Assembly (NCBI RefSeq): GCF_019312585.1
Contig: NZ_JAHWDP010000001.1
Span: 620,001-684,000, forward strand
Source: Halomarinibacterium sedimenti
Lineage (GTDB): Bacteria > Bacteroidota > Bacteroidia > Flavobacteriales > Flavobacteriaceae
Direction: 5' to 3'
DNA: 64,000 nucleotides
Shown: positions 47,195 to 56,175 of the stretch, one piece after another
How positions within the stretch are numbered: the first letter of the stretch is position 1
Layout: each line of letters starts with the position of its first letter
Position numbers and translations under genes: made by a program
The notes under the pieces: generated by a model
Database searches by the model: none
What the model was told of the DNA's origin: nothing
Seen by the model: the letters and a program-made list of their open reading frames with translations, nothing else

Positions 47195-48412
47195 GTGAGT
47201 TTCGATGTCCAAAAAATACGCGAAGATTTTCCTATACTTAAACGCAAAGTAAATGGACATTCTTTGGTATACTTGGACAATGCGGCTACTTCACAAAAAC
47301 CACAAGCAGTTATTGACTGCATGGTAGATTATTATTCAAATTATAATGCAAACATTCATCGTGGGGTACACACACTATCACAAGAAGCTACCGATGCGTA
47401 TGAGGTTGCGCGAAAAAAAATTCAGAATCACTTTGGCATAACACATCCCGAAGAAGTAATATTCACTTCTGGAACTACTCACGCCATTAATCTAGTGGCA
47501 AACGGATTTTCGTCTTTCCTGAAAAAAGGAGATGAAGTACTCGTTTCGGCCATGGAACATCACTCTAATATTGTTCCGTGGCAAATGTTGTGCGAAAGAA
47601 CAGGTGCCACTTTGAAGGTAATCCCTATGAATGAAACGGGCGAATTGGTCATGGAGGATTTTGAAAAATTACTTTCAGAAAGCACGAAACTCGTTTTTGT
47701 AAATCACGTATCCAATGCCTTGGGGACAATCAACCCCATTGAGGAAATTATCATTAAAGCTCATAAAGTTGGGGCAGCCGTGTTAATAGATGGTGCACAG
47801 TCCTGTGCTCATATAAAACCCAATTTAAACGCACTGGATGTAGATTTCTATGTGACCTCTGCGCATAAAATGTGTGGTCCAACAGGTGTTGGAATGCTCT
47901 ATGGAAAAAAAGAATGGCTTGAAAAATTACCTCCCTACCAAGGTGGTGGCGAAATGATTAAAGAAGTGACTTTCGAAAAAACCACCTATGCCGGGCTACC
48001 CCATAAATTTGAAGCGGGTACACCCAATATTGCTGGTGGAATTGCCTTTGGAGCAGCCATTGATTACTTAAATGAAATTGGTTTTAAAGAAATTACTGCT
48101 TACGAAGATGGGCTTTTAAGCTACGCAACCTTAGAGCTATTGAAAATTGAAGGCTTAAAAATTTATGGTACTTCAAAAAATAAAACCTCGGTTATTTCTT
48201 TCAATTTAGATGGAATACACCCTTACGATGTGGGTACTATTGTAGATAAATTAGGCATTGCGGTTAGGACAGGGCACCATTGTGCACAACCTATTATGGA
48301 TTATTATAAAATTCCTGGAACGGTTCGTGCATCCTTTTCGTTTTATAATACCAAAGAAGAAGTGGATAAACTTGTTGAAGCTGTAAAAAGAGCAAAAATG
48401 ATGCTTAGTTAA
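47195..48412 (+). CDS. sufS: Cysteine desulfurase SufS
   Basis: SufS takes sulfur from cysteine for Fe-S assembly, using PLP. The 405-residue protein has the family start SFDVQKIREDFPIL after a GTG codon at 47195, which I accept because no ATG lies near and the N-terminus is complete. PLP-binding Lys in TSAHKMCGPTG (near residue 225) and catalytic Cys in RTGHHCAQP (near residue 359) are present. The spacing to sufD is 22 bases. Confidence 0.95.
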   Translation: MSFDVQKIREDFPILKRKVNGHSLVYLDNAATSQKPQAVIDCMVDYYSNYNANIHRGVHTLSQEATDAYEVARKKIQNHFGITHPEEVIFTSGTTHAINLVANGFSSFLKKGDEVLVSAMEHHSNIVPWQMLCERTGATLKVIPMNETGELVMEDFEKLLSESTKLVFVNHVSNALGTINPIEEIIIKAHKVGAAVLIDGAQSCAHIKPNLNALDVDFYVTSAHKMCGPTGVGMLYGKKEWLEKLPPYQGGGEMIKEVTFEKTTYAGLPHKFEAGTPNIAGGIAFGAAIDYLNEIGFKEITAYEDGLLSYATLELLKIEGLKIYGTSKNKTSVISFNLDGIHPYDVGTIVDKLGIAVRTGHHCAQPIMDYYKIPGTVRASFSFYNTKEEVDKLVEAVKRAKMMLS

Positions 48413-48476
48413 CAGATTTTTAAAAGTTTGACGTAGAGAAATATAGTATCTTAGAACAAATGAAACCATCATCGAT

Positions 48477-48908
48477 ATGAAAAATATACTCTTAATTTTA
48501 TTGACGACAATTTTTGTAATGAGTTGTGACGAAACTAAAAGAGTGATAGACACTGCTGGAAATGTGCAACTTTCAGGAAACTACAATGTTACCGAAATTA
48601 ACGGAAATACGATTACTGAAAAAGCTCCAAATATTCGTTTTTATGCCTTGGACAAAACCATACGAGGTAATACGGGTTGTAACTCCTTTTTTGGAAGCTA
48701 TGCTTTAGATTTATATGCTCTTTCATTTAGTGACATTGGCTCCACCGAAATGGCGTGCGATCAACCTATTATGGATGTAGAAAATGCATTTCTAAACGCT
48801 CTCAACAATACAGGGTCCTATGACATCCAAAACCGAGTGTTAACATTATACTCAAAAAACGACAGAACAGTACTGCTCAAGGCAAATAAGGAAGTAACTG
48901 AAGATTAA
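48477..48908 (+). CDS. META/HslJ-domain lipoprotein embedded in the suf operon
   Basis: The 143-residue protein has a lipobox (VMSC, Cys17) and a META domain (about 30-135; LSGNYNVTEINGN, IRGNTGCNSFFGSY, IGSTEMACDQPIMDVE, LTLYSKNDRTVLL). HslJ relatives in E. coli affect novobiocin resistance; here the function is unknown. The gene lies 64 bases after sufS and its stop directly precedes the sufE ATG with no spacer, so translation is likely linked. A weak internal promoter in the 64-base gap cannot be excluded. Confidence 0.85.
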   Translation: MKNILLILLTTIFVMSCDETKRVIDTAGNVQLSGNYNVTEINGNTITEKAPNIRFYALDKTIRGNTGCNSFFGSYALDLYALSFSDIGSTEMACDQPIMDVENAFLNALNNTGSYDIQNRVLTLYSKNDRTVLLKANKEVTED

Positions 48909-49334
48909 ATGACAATAACAACCATACAAGAAGAATTAATTGATGAGTTTTCACTCTTCGATGACTGGATGGACAAATATGAACACCTCATTGAACTTGG
49001 AAAATCATTACCGTTAATTGATGCTTCTTTAAAAACCGAGGAGAGGCTCATAAAGGGATGCCAGAGTAAAGTGTGGCTTCACGCGGAAATGACAGACGGC
49101 AAAGTAGTATTTACGGCAGACAGTGATGCAATTATTACCAAAGGAATTATTGCGGTATTGGTTCGGGTTTTTTCAAATCAATTGCCAGAAACTATAATAA
49201 ACGCAGATACTTCCTTTATCGATGAAATTGGATTAAAAGAACACCTTTCCCCTACTCGTGCTAACGGATTGGTGTCTATGATTAAACAAATGAAATTATA
49301 CGCGGTGGCCTTTCAAGCCCAGCAAAAAAAATAA
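48909..49334 (+). CDS. sufE: Sulfur acceptor protein SufE
   Basis: SufE accepts persulfide from SufS and boosts its activity. The 141-residue protein has the conserved segment ERLIKGCQSKVWL with the acceptor Cys near residue 51, and the LSPTRANGL motif in the C-terminal part. It begins one base after the META lipoprotein stop and ends 2 bases before sufT. Confidence 0.95.
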   Translation: MTITTIQEELIDEFSLFDDWMDKYEHLIELGKSLPLIDASLKTEERLIKGCQSKVWLHAEMTDGKVVFTADSDAIITKGIIAVLVRVFSNQLPETIINADTSFIDEIGLKEHLSPTRANGLVSMIKQMKLYAVAFQAQQKK

Positions 49335-49336
49335 CC

Positions 49337-49663
49337 ATGAGTACAACAGAAATTGATACAACCGAATTAGGTGAAAAAATAGTAAAAGTGCTTAAAACCA
49401 TTTTTGACCCGGAAATCCCTGTGGACATTTACGAACTAGGTTTAATTTACGATGTGTTTGTAAATGAAGACAGCGAAGTAAAAATTTTGATGACGCTTAC
49501 TACACCCAATTGCCCTGTAGCCGAATCTTTACCGCTAGAGGTTGAAGAAAAAGTAAAAAGTATCAAATTGGTGAAAGACGCTGAGGTTGAAATTACTTTC
49601 GATCCACCTTGGAGCCAAGATTTAATGAGCGAAGAAGCCAAACTAGAATTGGGAATGCTTTAA
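49337..49663 (+). CDS. sufT: SufT/MIP18 (DUF59) family Fe-S protein maturation factor
   Basis: MIP18-family proteins help deliver Fe-S clusters to targets. The 108-residue protein shows the signature FDPEIPVDIYELGLIYDV near residue 22, TTPNCPVAESLP with the conserved Cys near residue 55, and the tail FDPPWSQDLMSEEAKLELGM. Its place after sufE supports the SufT name. Its stop overlaps the next start by one base (TAATG). Confidence 0.93.
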   Translation: MSTTEIDTTELGEKIVKVLKTIFDPEIPVDIYELGLIYDVFVNEDSEVKILMTLTTPNCPVAESLPLEVEEKVKSIKLVKDAEVEITFDPPWSQDLMSEEAKLELGML

Positions 49664-50166
49664 TGGAAGGAGATATTGTAAATAGAGTGGCCAATAGTGC
49701 CTTAGTCACCTTTGATTTGGAAGATTTCTATCCTGAAGGGAAAAGAATCGAACTCGATATATCCCCCTGGTTATTTGAAGGAGTTATCCTTCGTGAAAAA
49801 GAATTCCGAAGCCATGTAAAAAACCTACCTCTTTCAGAATTTAAAGATGCTTATGTGGCACTTCATTGTACCACCGATGCTATTATCCCTGGATGGGCGT
49901 ATATGCTTGTTTCGCTACAACTAGCGGGAACCGCCAAAAAAGTAATCGTTGGGACTTTAAACGATTTAGAAACCCTTCTTTTTTCAGAAATAATTGCGCG
50001 CATGGATCTTACTTCATTTAAAGACAAACCCGTTATTATTAAGGGTTGTGCACACAAACCCATTCCTGAAAATGCCTTTGTTTTGTTGGCACAAAAGCTT
50101 CAGCCTATTGCCAGAAGTGTGATGTATGGGGAGGCTTGTTCTTCGGTTCCCTTATACAAAAAGTAG
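49663..50166 (+). CDS. DUF2480 family protein
   Basis: Frame open from 49609, but ATG 49663 (MEGDIVNRVANSALVTFDLEDF, 167 residues) overlaps the sufT stop by one base and is the standard family start. DUF2480 is a Bacteroidota family regularly found beside suf genes. No catalytic role is established. Two Cys residues in CAHKPIPENAF and YGEACSSVPLYKK at the C-terminus are notable and could bind metal or carry sulfur, but that is inference. It is the last gene of the suf run. Confidence 0.88.
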   Translation: MEGDIVNRVANSALVTFDLEDFYPEGKRIELDISPWLFEGVILREKEFRSHVKNLPLSEFKDAYVALHCTTDAIIPGWAYMLVSLQLAGTAKKVIVGTLNDLETLLFSEIIARMDLTSFKDKPVIIKGCAHKPIPENAFVLLAQKLQPIARSVMYGEACSSVPLYKK

Positions 50167-50248
50167 TATTTGTTAGGTAAAAAGTTATTTTTCATCGAAA
50201 ACCATTCTTTCTTTTTCTTATTTAGGATTCTAAAATTGTAGGAAATAG

Positions 50249-50256
50249 TACTTTTG
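50249..50256 (+). promoter_or_regulatory. -7 element of the DUF3078 gene
   Basis: TACTTTTG matches TAnnTTTG, 24 bases before ATG 50281, in the 114-base gap after DUF2480. It suggests this gene is transcribed separately from the suf operon. Confidence 0.5.
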
Positions 50257-50280
50257 CGGAAAATTTATAAAAATTAAACA

Positions 50281-51204
50281 ATGAAAAAAATTGCCCTATC
50301 CGTATTGTTATTAGGTACTATTCAGTTTTCTTTTGCTCAAGATGATGCAACTACAGAAGAAGGTCCAAAAGATGGATGGACCAAAGAAGGTAATGTGTCA
50401 TTACTATTTAGCCAATCTGCTTTTAACGCAGAATGGACTGGTGGAGGAACATCAAACTATGCGGCTAACCTTAATCTTTCTTATACTGCAAACTACCGTA
50501 GTGGTGACTGGAGCTGGGATAACCGTTTGTTAGTTGATTACGGAATTAGCAAAACAAAAGACCAAGAGTTTACCCGTAAAACGAGTGACCGTTTTGAAAT
50601 AAATTCCATCCTAGGAAAACAAATAAATGAAAGTAACTGGTACTATTCGTATTTCTTGAATTTTAAAACACAAATGACTTCTGGTTATGTTTATGGTGAA
50701 GACACCAATGGTGACGAAATAAGAACAGAAACTACAAAAGCTTTTTCGCCAGCTTACCTTCAAACCGGTCCAGGTATGCTTTGGAAGAAAAATGACAATT
50801 TATTTGTGAATATTTCACCAGCTACTGCAAAACTCATTTTTGTAAATGGTGACTTTACTAATGTTGGAAACAATCAAGTTGATATAGATGCCTTTAACGA
50901 AGCAGGTGGATATTTTGGTGTGGAAGCAAACGAATCTATGCGTTTTGAGTTTGGAGCATCGATTAATGCTTATGCTAAGTTTAAGCTAATGGATAATATT
51001 TCTTTTGAAAATATTTTAAACCTATACAGCAACTACCTTGATAATCCTCAAAATGTTGATATCGATTATACCGCAAATTTGGTAATGTCTATTAACAAAT
51101 GGATAACTGCTAATGTAGCTTTCCAAGCGATTTATGATGATAATGCGGTACAAGCATTCCAAATTCGTGAAGCCTTAGGAATTGGTGTTACTTACGGTTT
51201 CTAA
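50281..51204 (+). CDS. DUF3078 outer-membrane protein
   Basis: The 307-residue protein has a signal peptide (residues 1-19, FSFAQ) and a conserved opening (GWTKEGNVSLLFSQSAFNAEWTGGG). Alternating amphipathic strands follow (WSWDNRLLVDYGISK, WYYSYFLNFKTQM), ending in a strand with a C-terminal Phe (GIGVTYGF), as expected for an outer-membrane beta-barrel. DUF3078 proteins are widespread in Bacteroidota with unknown function. It is flanked by its own -7 element and a strong terminator. Confidence 0.88.
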   Translation: MKKIALSVLLLGTIQFSFAQDDATTEEGPKDGWTKEGNVSLLFSQSAFNAEWTGGGTSNYAANLNLSYTANYRSGDWSWDNRLLVDYGISKTKDQEFTRKTSDRFEINSILGKQINESNWYYSYFLNFKTQMTSGYVYGEDTNGDEIRTETTKAFSPAYLQTGPGMLWKKNDNLFVNISPATAKLIFVNGDFTNVGNNQVDIDAFNEAGGYFGVEANESMRFEFGASINAYAKFKLMDNISFENILNLYSNYLDNPQNVDIDYTANLVMSINKWITANVAFQAIYDDNAVQAFQIREALGIGVTYGF

Positions 51205-51223
51205 GAAAATAATATTGTTAAAT

Positions 51224-51257
51224 AAAAAAAGGCTGCTAACAAATAGCAGCCTTTTTT
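51224..51257. terminator. Bidirectional terminator between the DUF3078 gene and hflX
   Basis: The stem GGCTGCTA / TAGCAGCC has a five-base loop, an A run before and a T run after. It lies between convergent genes and ends 2 bases before the hflX stop. Confidence 0.92.
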
Positions 51258-51258
51258 A

Positions 51259-52473
51259 TTATCCTTCTTCTGGATAGTATTCGGGATACAAGAAATTGTT
51301 ATAGGGAAAACGAGTGATGTGGATTTCTCGTACTTTTTCATAAACCGTTTTTCTAAATTCTTCTAGATTGTCTTTATTTAATGCCGAAATAAACAACGCA
51401 TCACCATTGGTTTTCGCCATCCAAGTATCTTTCCATTCTTCAAGTGTGTAATGGGCTTTTGTTTTTTCAGTTACTAAATCATCTGAGTCGATCTCTTCAG
51501 GTTCATAGGCATCAATTTTATTAAACACCATTAAGGTGGGCTTATCGGCACTTTTAATTTCGTCTAAAATGTTATTAACGGAGGCGATATGATCTTCAAA
51601 CGCATGATGCGAAATATCCACCACGTGCAATAACAAATCTGCTTCCCTAACCTCATCCAGTGTGCTTTTAAATGATTCCACCAATTGTGTGGGCAATTTT
51701 CTAATAAATCCAACGGTATCACTCAATAAAAATGGGAGGTTTCCAATCACCACTTTTCGCACAGTAGTATCTAGGGTAGCAAATAATTTATTTTCGGCAA
51801 AAACATCGCTTTTGCTTATTACATTCATTAAAGTAGACTTTCCCACATTGGTATATCCTACTAAAGCAACCCGCACCAATGCACCTCGATTTCCACGTTG
51901 AACAGCCATTTGCTTATCGATACTTTCCATCTTTTTCTTCAAAAGGGAAATTCTATCTCGAACAATACGACGGTCAGTCTCAATTTCTGTTTCTCCGGGA
52001 CCCCGCATTCCAATACCCCCTTTTTGACGCTCCAAGTGAGTCCACATTCCTGCAAGACGCGGCAGTAAATATTCGTATTGCGCTAATTCAACTTGCGTTC
52101 GCGCATAACTAGTTTGTGCTCTTTGAGCGAAAATGTCCAAAATTAGATTGGTTCTATCGATTATTTTGCACTGAAGTACTTTTTCGATATTCTTTTGCTG
52201 CGCAGGAGAAAGCTCGTCGTCGAAAATAACTATACTTACCTCATTTTCTTCTACAAAGATTCTTATTTCTTCAATCTTTCCCGTCCCAATAAATGTTTTG
52301 GGATTGGGCATTTCCAATTTTTGAGTATATCGCTTAATAACTTCACCTCCGGCGGTATAGGCCAAAAATGCTAATTCGTCCAGATATTCTTGGGCTTTTT
52401 CTTCGTCTTGTAATTTCGTAATAAGCCCTACTAAGACGACCTTTTCATATTCAATTTCCTTGTGTTCTAGCAT
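51259..52473 (-). CDS. hflX: GTPase HflX
   Basis: HflX is a ribosome-associated GTPase that splits stalled or hibernating ribosomes under stress. The 404-residue protein has the N-terminal HflX domain with the glycine-rich linker (RQKGGIGMRGPGETEIETDRR). The G domain has G1 (VGYTNVGKST), G3 (DTVGFIRKLP) and G4 (NKID). The length is usual. It has its own -7 element at 52492-52499, and the gene is divergent from the EEP-family gene. Confidence 0.95.
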   Translation of the reverse strand: MLEHKEIEYEKVVLVGLITKLQDEEKAQEYLDELAFLAYTAGGEVIKRYTQKLEMPNPKTFIGTGKIEEIRIFVEENEVSIVIFDDELSPAQQKNIEKVLQCKIIDRTNLILDIFAQRAQTSYARTQVELAQYEYLLPRLAGMWTHLERQKGGIGMRGPGETEIETDRRIVRDRISLLKKKMESIDKQMAVQRGNRGALVRVALVGYTNVGKSTLMNVISKSDVFAENKLFATLDTTVRKVVIGNLPFLLSDTVGFIRKLPTQLVESFKSTLDEVREADLLLHVVDISHHAFEDHIASVNNILDEIKSADKPTLMVFNKIDAYEPEEIDSDDLVTEKTKAHYTLEEWKDTWMAKTNGDALFISALNKDNLEEFRKTVYEKVREIHITRFPYNNFLYPEYYPEEG

Positions 52474-52491
52474 AAATTTTTAATATTATAG

Positions 52492-52499
52492 CAAAGGTA
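52492..52499 (-). promoter_or_regulatory. -7 element of hflX
   Basis: The minus strand reads TACCTTTG, a full TAnnTTTG match, 18 bases before ATG 52473. The TTG element is not evident. Confidence 0.45.
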
Positions 52500-52547
52500 C
52501 AAACTGTTTGGTAGGGTTTTTTGTATTTTTCATTCAAAATAAAAAGA

Positions 52548-53528
52548 ATGCGTCATAATTCTTCCGAAAATACATGCCACTACAACATGGCCTTCTATAA
52601 TTTAGAAAATTTATTCGACACAAAAAACGATACACGAACACTGGATGATGACTTTACAGCACATTCTTATAAAAAATGGAATGACAAGCGTTTTCGGAAA
52701 AAAATTTCAAACCTTGGCAAAGTAATTTCCAAAATAGGAATTGATAAAATTGGATTTCCACCTGTATTATTGGGTGTTGCCGAAGTGGAAAACAGTTTTG
52801 TGTTAGATGCATTAATACAATCCAAACACCTTAAGAAAAAAGAGTATGGCTATGTCCATTTTGATTCTCCCGATGAACGCGGAATTGATACCGCTTTACT
52901 TTTCAGAAAAAAATATGTTGAAATTCTGTCAAAGGAAACACACACACTATACATAACTAATGAGTTGGGTGAAAGAGATTACACCCGAGATATTTTGCAC
53001 GTGGAGGTAAAAATAGAAGAACACCCTATTCATATTTTAGTAAATCATTGGCCTTCACGAAGAAGTGGTACAGAAGAAACTTCTCATAAACGGGTGGCAG
53101 CTGCCTCCAAAAATTTGGAGATTATAAACTCCGTTCTCCAAGTAAATTCGAATGCGAGAATAGTCATTATGGGAGATTTTAACGACGATCCACATAGCGA
53201 AAGTATTAAGAAACTAACTTCAGATTTTTTATATAATCCCATGGAAGTATTATTTTCTAAATATGAAGGGAGTTTAAGCCATAGAGAAACTTGGCATTTG
53301 TTTGACCAAATCATTATTTCTCATAATTTTTTACAGGGTGCGCCCAATTTATTTCAGTTTAAAAGCGCTCACATTTATAATCCAAGAGAAATAAAAGAAG
53401 CTAAGGAACGATTTAAGCACTTACCCTTAAGGACCTTTCTTGGAAAAAAATATTTAGGAGGATTTAGCGATCATTTCCCCGTATATACTGTTTTTTCAAT
53501 GATAGCGCGAAAAAGCAGCAACGATTAA
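52548..53528 (+). CDS. Endonuclease/exonuclease/phosphatase family protein
   Basis: Frame open from TTG 52521, but ATG 52548 (MRHNSSENT, 326 residues) is the likelier start. The EEP-fold motifs are visible: FYNLENLFDT near residue 19, GVAEVENSFVLDAL near 71, NHWPSRRSG near 168, MGDFNDDPHS near 207 and the final GFSDHFPVY. The protein has no signal peptide. The substrate (nucleic acid or phospholipid) cannot be told. In Bacteroidota such proteins are often near secretion or envelope genes. Confidence 0.88.
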   Translation: MRHNSSENTCHYNMAFYNLENLFDTKNDTRTLDDDFTAHSYKKWNDKRFRKKISNLGKVISKIGIDKIGFPPVLLGVAEVENSFVLDALIQSKHLKKKEYGYVHFDSPDERGIDTALLFRKKYVEILSKETHTLYITNELGERDYTRDILHVEVKIEEHPIHILVNHWPSRRSGTEETSHKRVAAASKNLEIINSVLQVNSNARIVIMGDFNDDPHSESIKKLTSDFLYNPMEVLFSKYEGSLSHRETWHLFDQIIISHNFLQGAPNLFQFKSAHIYNPREIKEAKERFKHLPLRTFLGKKYLGGFSDHFPVYTVFSMIARKSSND

Positions 53529-53628
53529 TCGTAGTTTTTTTGATTTTCGTCTAAAAGTTAATTAATCGTTAAGTTTTATATCTTTTTTAGTTATTTTAGA
53601 CCCTTATAAAAACTAATCTTAATTTGTA

Positions 53629-56139
53629 ATGAATACACTTTTACCTCTGTGTTTAAAAACAATTTCTTCAGCTCACAAAATTTTTATATTAGGTAGTTGT
53701 TTTATATTTTTTTTAAGCTTCAATTCTTTTGCTCAAGGCCCCGGCTCTCTTTTTGTAGACGCTGGACCAGATGTTACAGTTGATTGTAATACTGGTACGG
53801 GATGTGCTAATATTACAGCAAACTTTCTTGAAACTTTTGAGACTATTAGCTCTAATTATACGGTAGAATCGATTACATATAACCCCCCTTTTCCATTTAA
53901 TGGATTGGCAAATTCTATTAATATTACTACCGATGATACTTGGTCTCCCGTAGATACACTACCCTATGATTTTTGTTTTTTTGAAAATATTGAAACCCAA
54001 TTTCAAGTAGGTTCTAATGGGGTAGTGCGATTTGATGTTGATCCAGGAGACACAACAAATGGTTGGTCTTTTTCTGAAAATTTACCCAATAACAGCAATC
54101 CTACCCTTGGGGAAGCTAATGTTTTTACACCAGTGCACGATATACATCCTAGTATAAACCCAACCAATGAGATTGGATATGAAGTCCTAGGAACTTTCCC
54201 AAATAGAGTATTAGTGGTATCTTATTACGAAGTTGCTATGTTTTCTGGTGCTTGTAATAATATGTTAGCTACACAAATGGTTGTTTTTTATGAATTTTCT
54301 AATGTCATTGAAATTTACATGCAAGACAAGCCAGTTTGTACCACTTGGAATAGTGGAAATGCGGCTTTAGGGATTCAAAATAATGATGGAAATATTGCTT
54401 TTGTTCCGCCAGGAAGAAACACATCCGATTCCCCTTGGACCGCCAATAATGAAGCATGGCGTTTTACTCCTGCTGGAGTTGAAACGTATGTTTTTGAATG
54501 GCTTGATGCCAATGGAACTGTGATTAGTACAAATCCTACTGTTGAAGTATGCCCTGTTGGAACAGAAATTTTTACAGCAAGAGTTACTTATACAAATTGT
54601 AATGGGGATACCGTAATATTAACCGATGATGTTGCGGTTACTGCTGAAGCAACTTTTAGTGTTGAATTAGGAGAAAACCAAGAATTTTGTGATACGCCCA
54701 ACTACAATATTACTGCAGAAATTATAGATGGTGATCCTAACGATGCTACATTTTTATGGAGTACAGGCGAAACTACACAAACCATTACAGTTTCTACATC
54801 AAACACCTATACTGTAGATGTAACCATTGGAGGCTGTACTGTTACTGAAAGTGTAGATGTAACCTTTAACGAAGTGCCTAATTTTGATTTAGGAACTGCA
54901 ATTTCAACTTGTATTTTAGATAATATAGTTCTAGATGCTACTCCTTCAAATTATAATATTTCAGATGTAACTTTTGAGTGGAGCCTCGACGGAAATGTCC
55001 TCACTGGAGAAACATCAAATTCTTTACTAATTACTACAACAGGCACCTATAGTGTAGTTGTCGATTATCAAGGGTGTATTGGCGAAGATTCAATTACCGT
55101 TGCTGCTGCAAATGATATTGATGTATCATTAGGTCCAGATTTTTCAACTTGTTTTAATGAAATAGTCGTCCTCGATGCTACTCCTTCAAATTATGATTTA
55201 ACCCTTGCTTCCTTTCAATGGAGCTTTAACGGTACAATATTAACAGGGGAAAGTAGTGCTACTTTAATTGCTGAAGAACCTGGTAATTATAATGTAATTG
55301 TCTCTATTGGAGTATGTAGTGTTTCAGAAAGTATTGAAATCACTCCAAGTAATGACATAGAATTATCCTTAGGCGATGATATTGAAACTTGCTTTGATGA
55401 AGAAATTATTCTGGATGCATCACCATCAAATTATGACCCAACATTAGCTAATTACCAATGGAGCTTGAATGGAACCGTAATTGAAGGTGAAACTCTTCCT
55501 ACATTGGTGGTTTCAGAATCTGGAGCCTATAGTGTTATTGTATCTATTGGTGCATGTACAGGGTCAGATTCCATTGTTATTTCTGGAAGGGATGATTTAA
55601 TTGTTACTATAAACGAAGATTTTAAAACCTGTCCAGACGAAATACAAACCTTAACGGCAAATACTTCCGAAACCGATGTTACCTACCAATGGTACCTTAA
55701 CGGAGATATTATTGTGGGTGCAACTGATAGTGTTTTAGAAATCTCCGTTCCTTCAAATACAGTAGGAGAACAAATCTATTCTGTAACCATTTCAGTGGGA
55801 GATTGTTCGGGATCAGACGATGTAAGTGTGGTGTTATACGATGTTGGAAAATGTACTATTTCGCAAGGATTATCCCCTAACGGAGATGGCATGAACGATT
55901 GCCTCGATTTAGAATTTATAAGTGACCGCACTGGAGCTTTCTCTGTTGAAATATTTAATCGTTACGGCATGAGTGTTTTTTCACAAGATAACTATGTAAA
56001 TGAATTTTGTGGTATTGACCAAGATGGTAATGAATTAACAACAGGAACTTACTTCTATGTTATGAAATTTGCTACCCCAGACCCTGTCTATGGAGACTTA
56101 AAAACAGGCTGGGTATATATCAACAAAGAAGTAAAATAA
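53629..56139 (+). CDS. T9SS type B cargo protein with four Ig-like repeats
   Basis: The 836-residue protein has a signal peptide (about residues 1-36, LSFNSFAQ) and an N-terminal region resembling PKD/Ig-associated surface domains (about 45-290; GWSFSENLPNNSNPTLGEANVF). Further Ig-like segments lead into four tandem repeats of exactly 80 residues (bases 54889-55848). The type B T9SS sorting domain, also called gliding-motility-associated C-terminal domain, is at about 743-836 (SQGLSPNGDGMND, VEIFNRYGMSVF, LTTGTYFYVMKF). It heads a three-gene unit with PorP/SprF and an OmpA-family protein, the usual partners for exporting and attaching type B cargo. Confidence 0.92.
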   Translation: MNTLLPLCLKTISSAHKIFILGSCFIFFLSFNSFAQGPGSLFVDAGPDVTVDCNTGTGCANITANFLETFETISSNYTVESITYNPPFPFNGLANSINITTDDTWSPVDTLPYDFCFFENIETQFQVGSNGVVRFDVDPGDTTNGWSFSENLPNNSNPTLGEANVFTPVHDIHPSINPTNEIGYEVLGTFPNRVLVVSYYEVAMFSGACNNMLATQMVVFYEFSNVIEIYMQDKPVCTTWNSGNAALGIQNNDGNIAFVPPGRNTSDSPWTANNEAWRFTPAGVETYVFEWLDANGTVISTNPTVEVCPVGTEIFTARVTYTNCNGDTVILTDDVAVTAEATFSVELGENQEFCDTPNYNITAEIIDGDPNDATFLWSTGETTQTITVSTSNTYTVDVTIGGCTVTESVDVTFNEVPNFDLGTAISTCILDNIVLDATPSNYNISDVTFEWSLDGNVLTGETSNSLLITTTGTYSVVVDYQGCIGEDSITVAAANDIDVSLGPDFSTCFNEIVVLDATPSNYDLTLASFQWSFNGTILTGESSATLIAEEPGNYNVIVSIGVCSVSESIEITPSNDIELSLGDDIETCFDEEIILDASPSNYDPTLANYQWSLNGTVIEGETLPTLVVSESGAYSVIVSIGACTGSDSIVISGRDDLIVTINEDFKTCPDEIQTLTANTSETDVTYQWYLNGDIIVGATDSVLEISVPSNTVGEQIYSVTISVGDCSGSDDVSVVLYDVGKCTISQGLSPNGDGMNDCLDLEFISDRTGAFSVEIFNRYGMSVFSQDNYVNEFCGIDQDGNELTTGTYFYVMKFATPDPVYGDLKTGWVYINKEVK
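54889..55848 (+). repeat. Four in-frame 240-base repeats encoding Ig-like modules
   Basis: Units start at 54889, 55129, 55369 and 55609, exactly 240 bases apart. Each begins near LG-x-x-(I/F)-x-TC and contains a VLDATPSNY-like and a WSLNGT-like segment. The fourth unit is more diverged. Confidence 0.85.
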
Positions 56140-56175
56140 TAAAAAGCTAACAATCAAAATAAACAACTCATTATA

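Noticed and set aside
53521-53540. Palindrome ACGATTAATCGT with a following T run as terminator of the EEP gene
   Set aside because: The stem is AT-rich with no loop and contains the stop codon; it is too weak to call.
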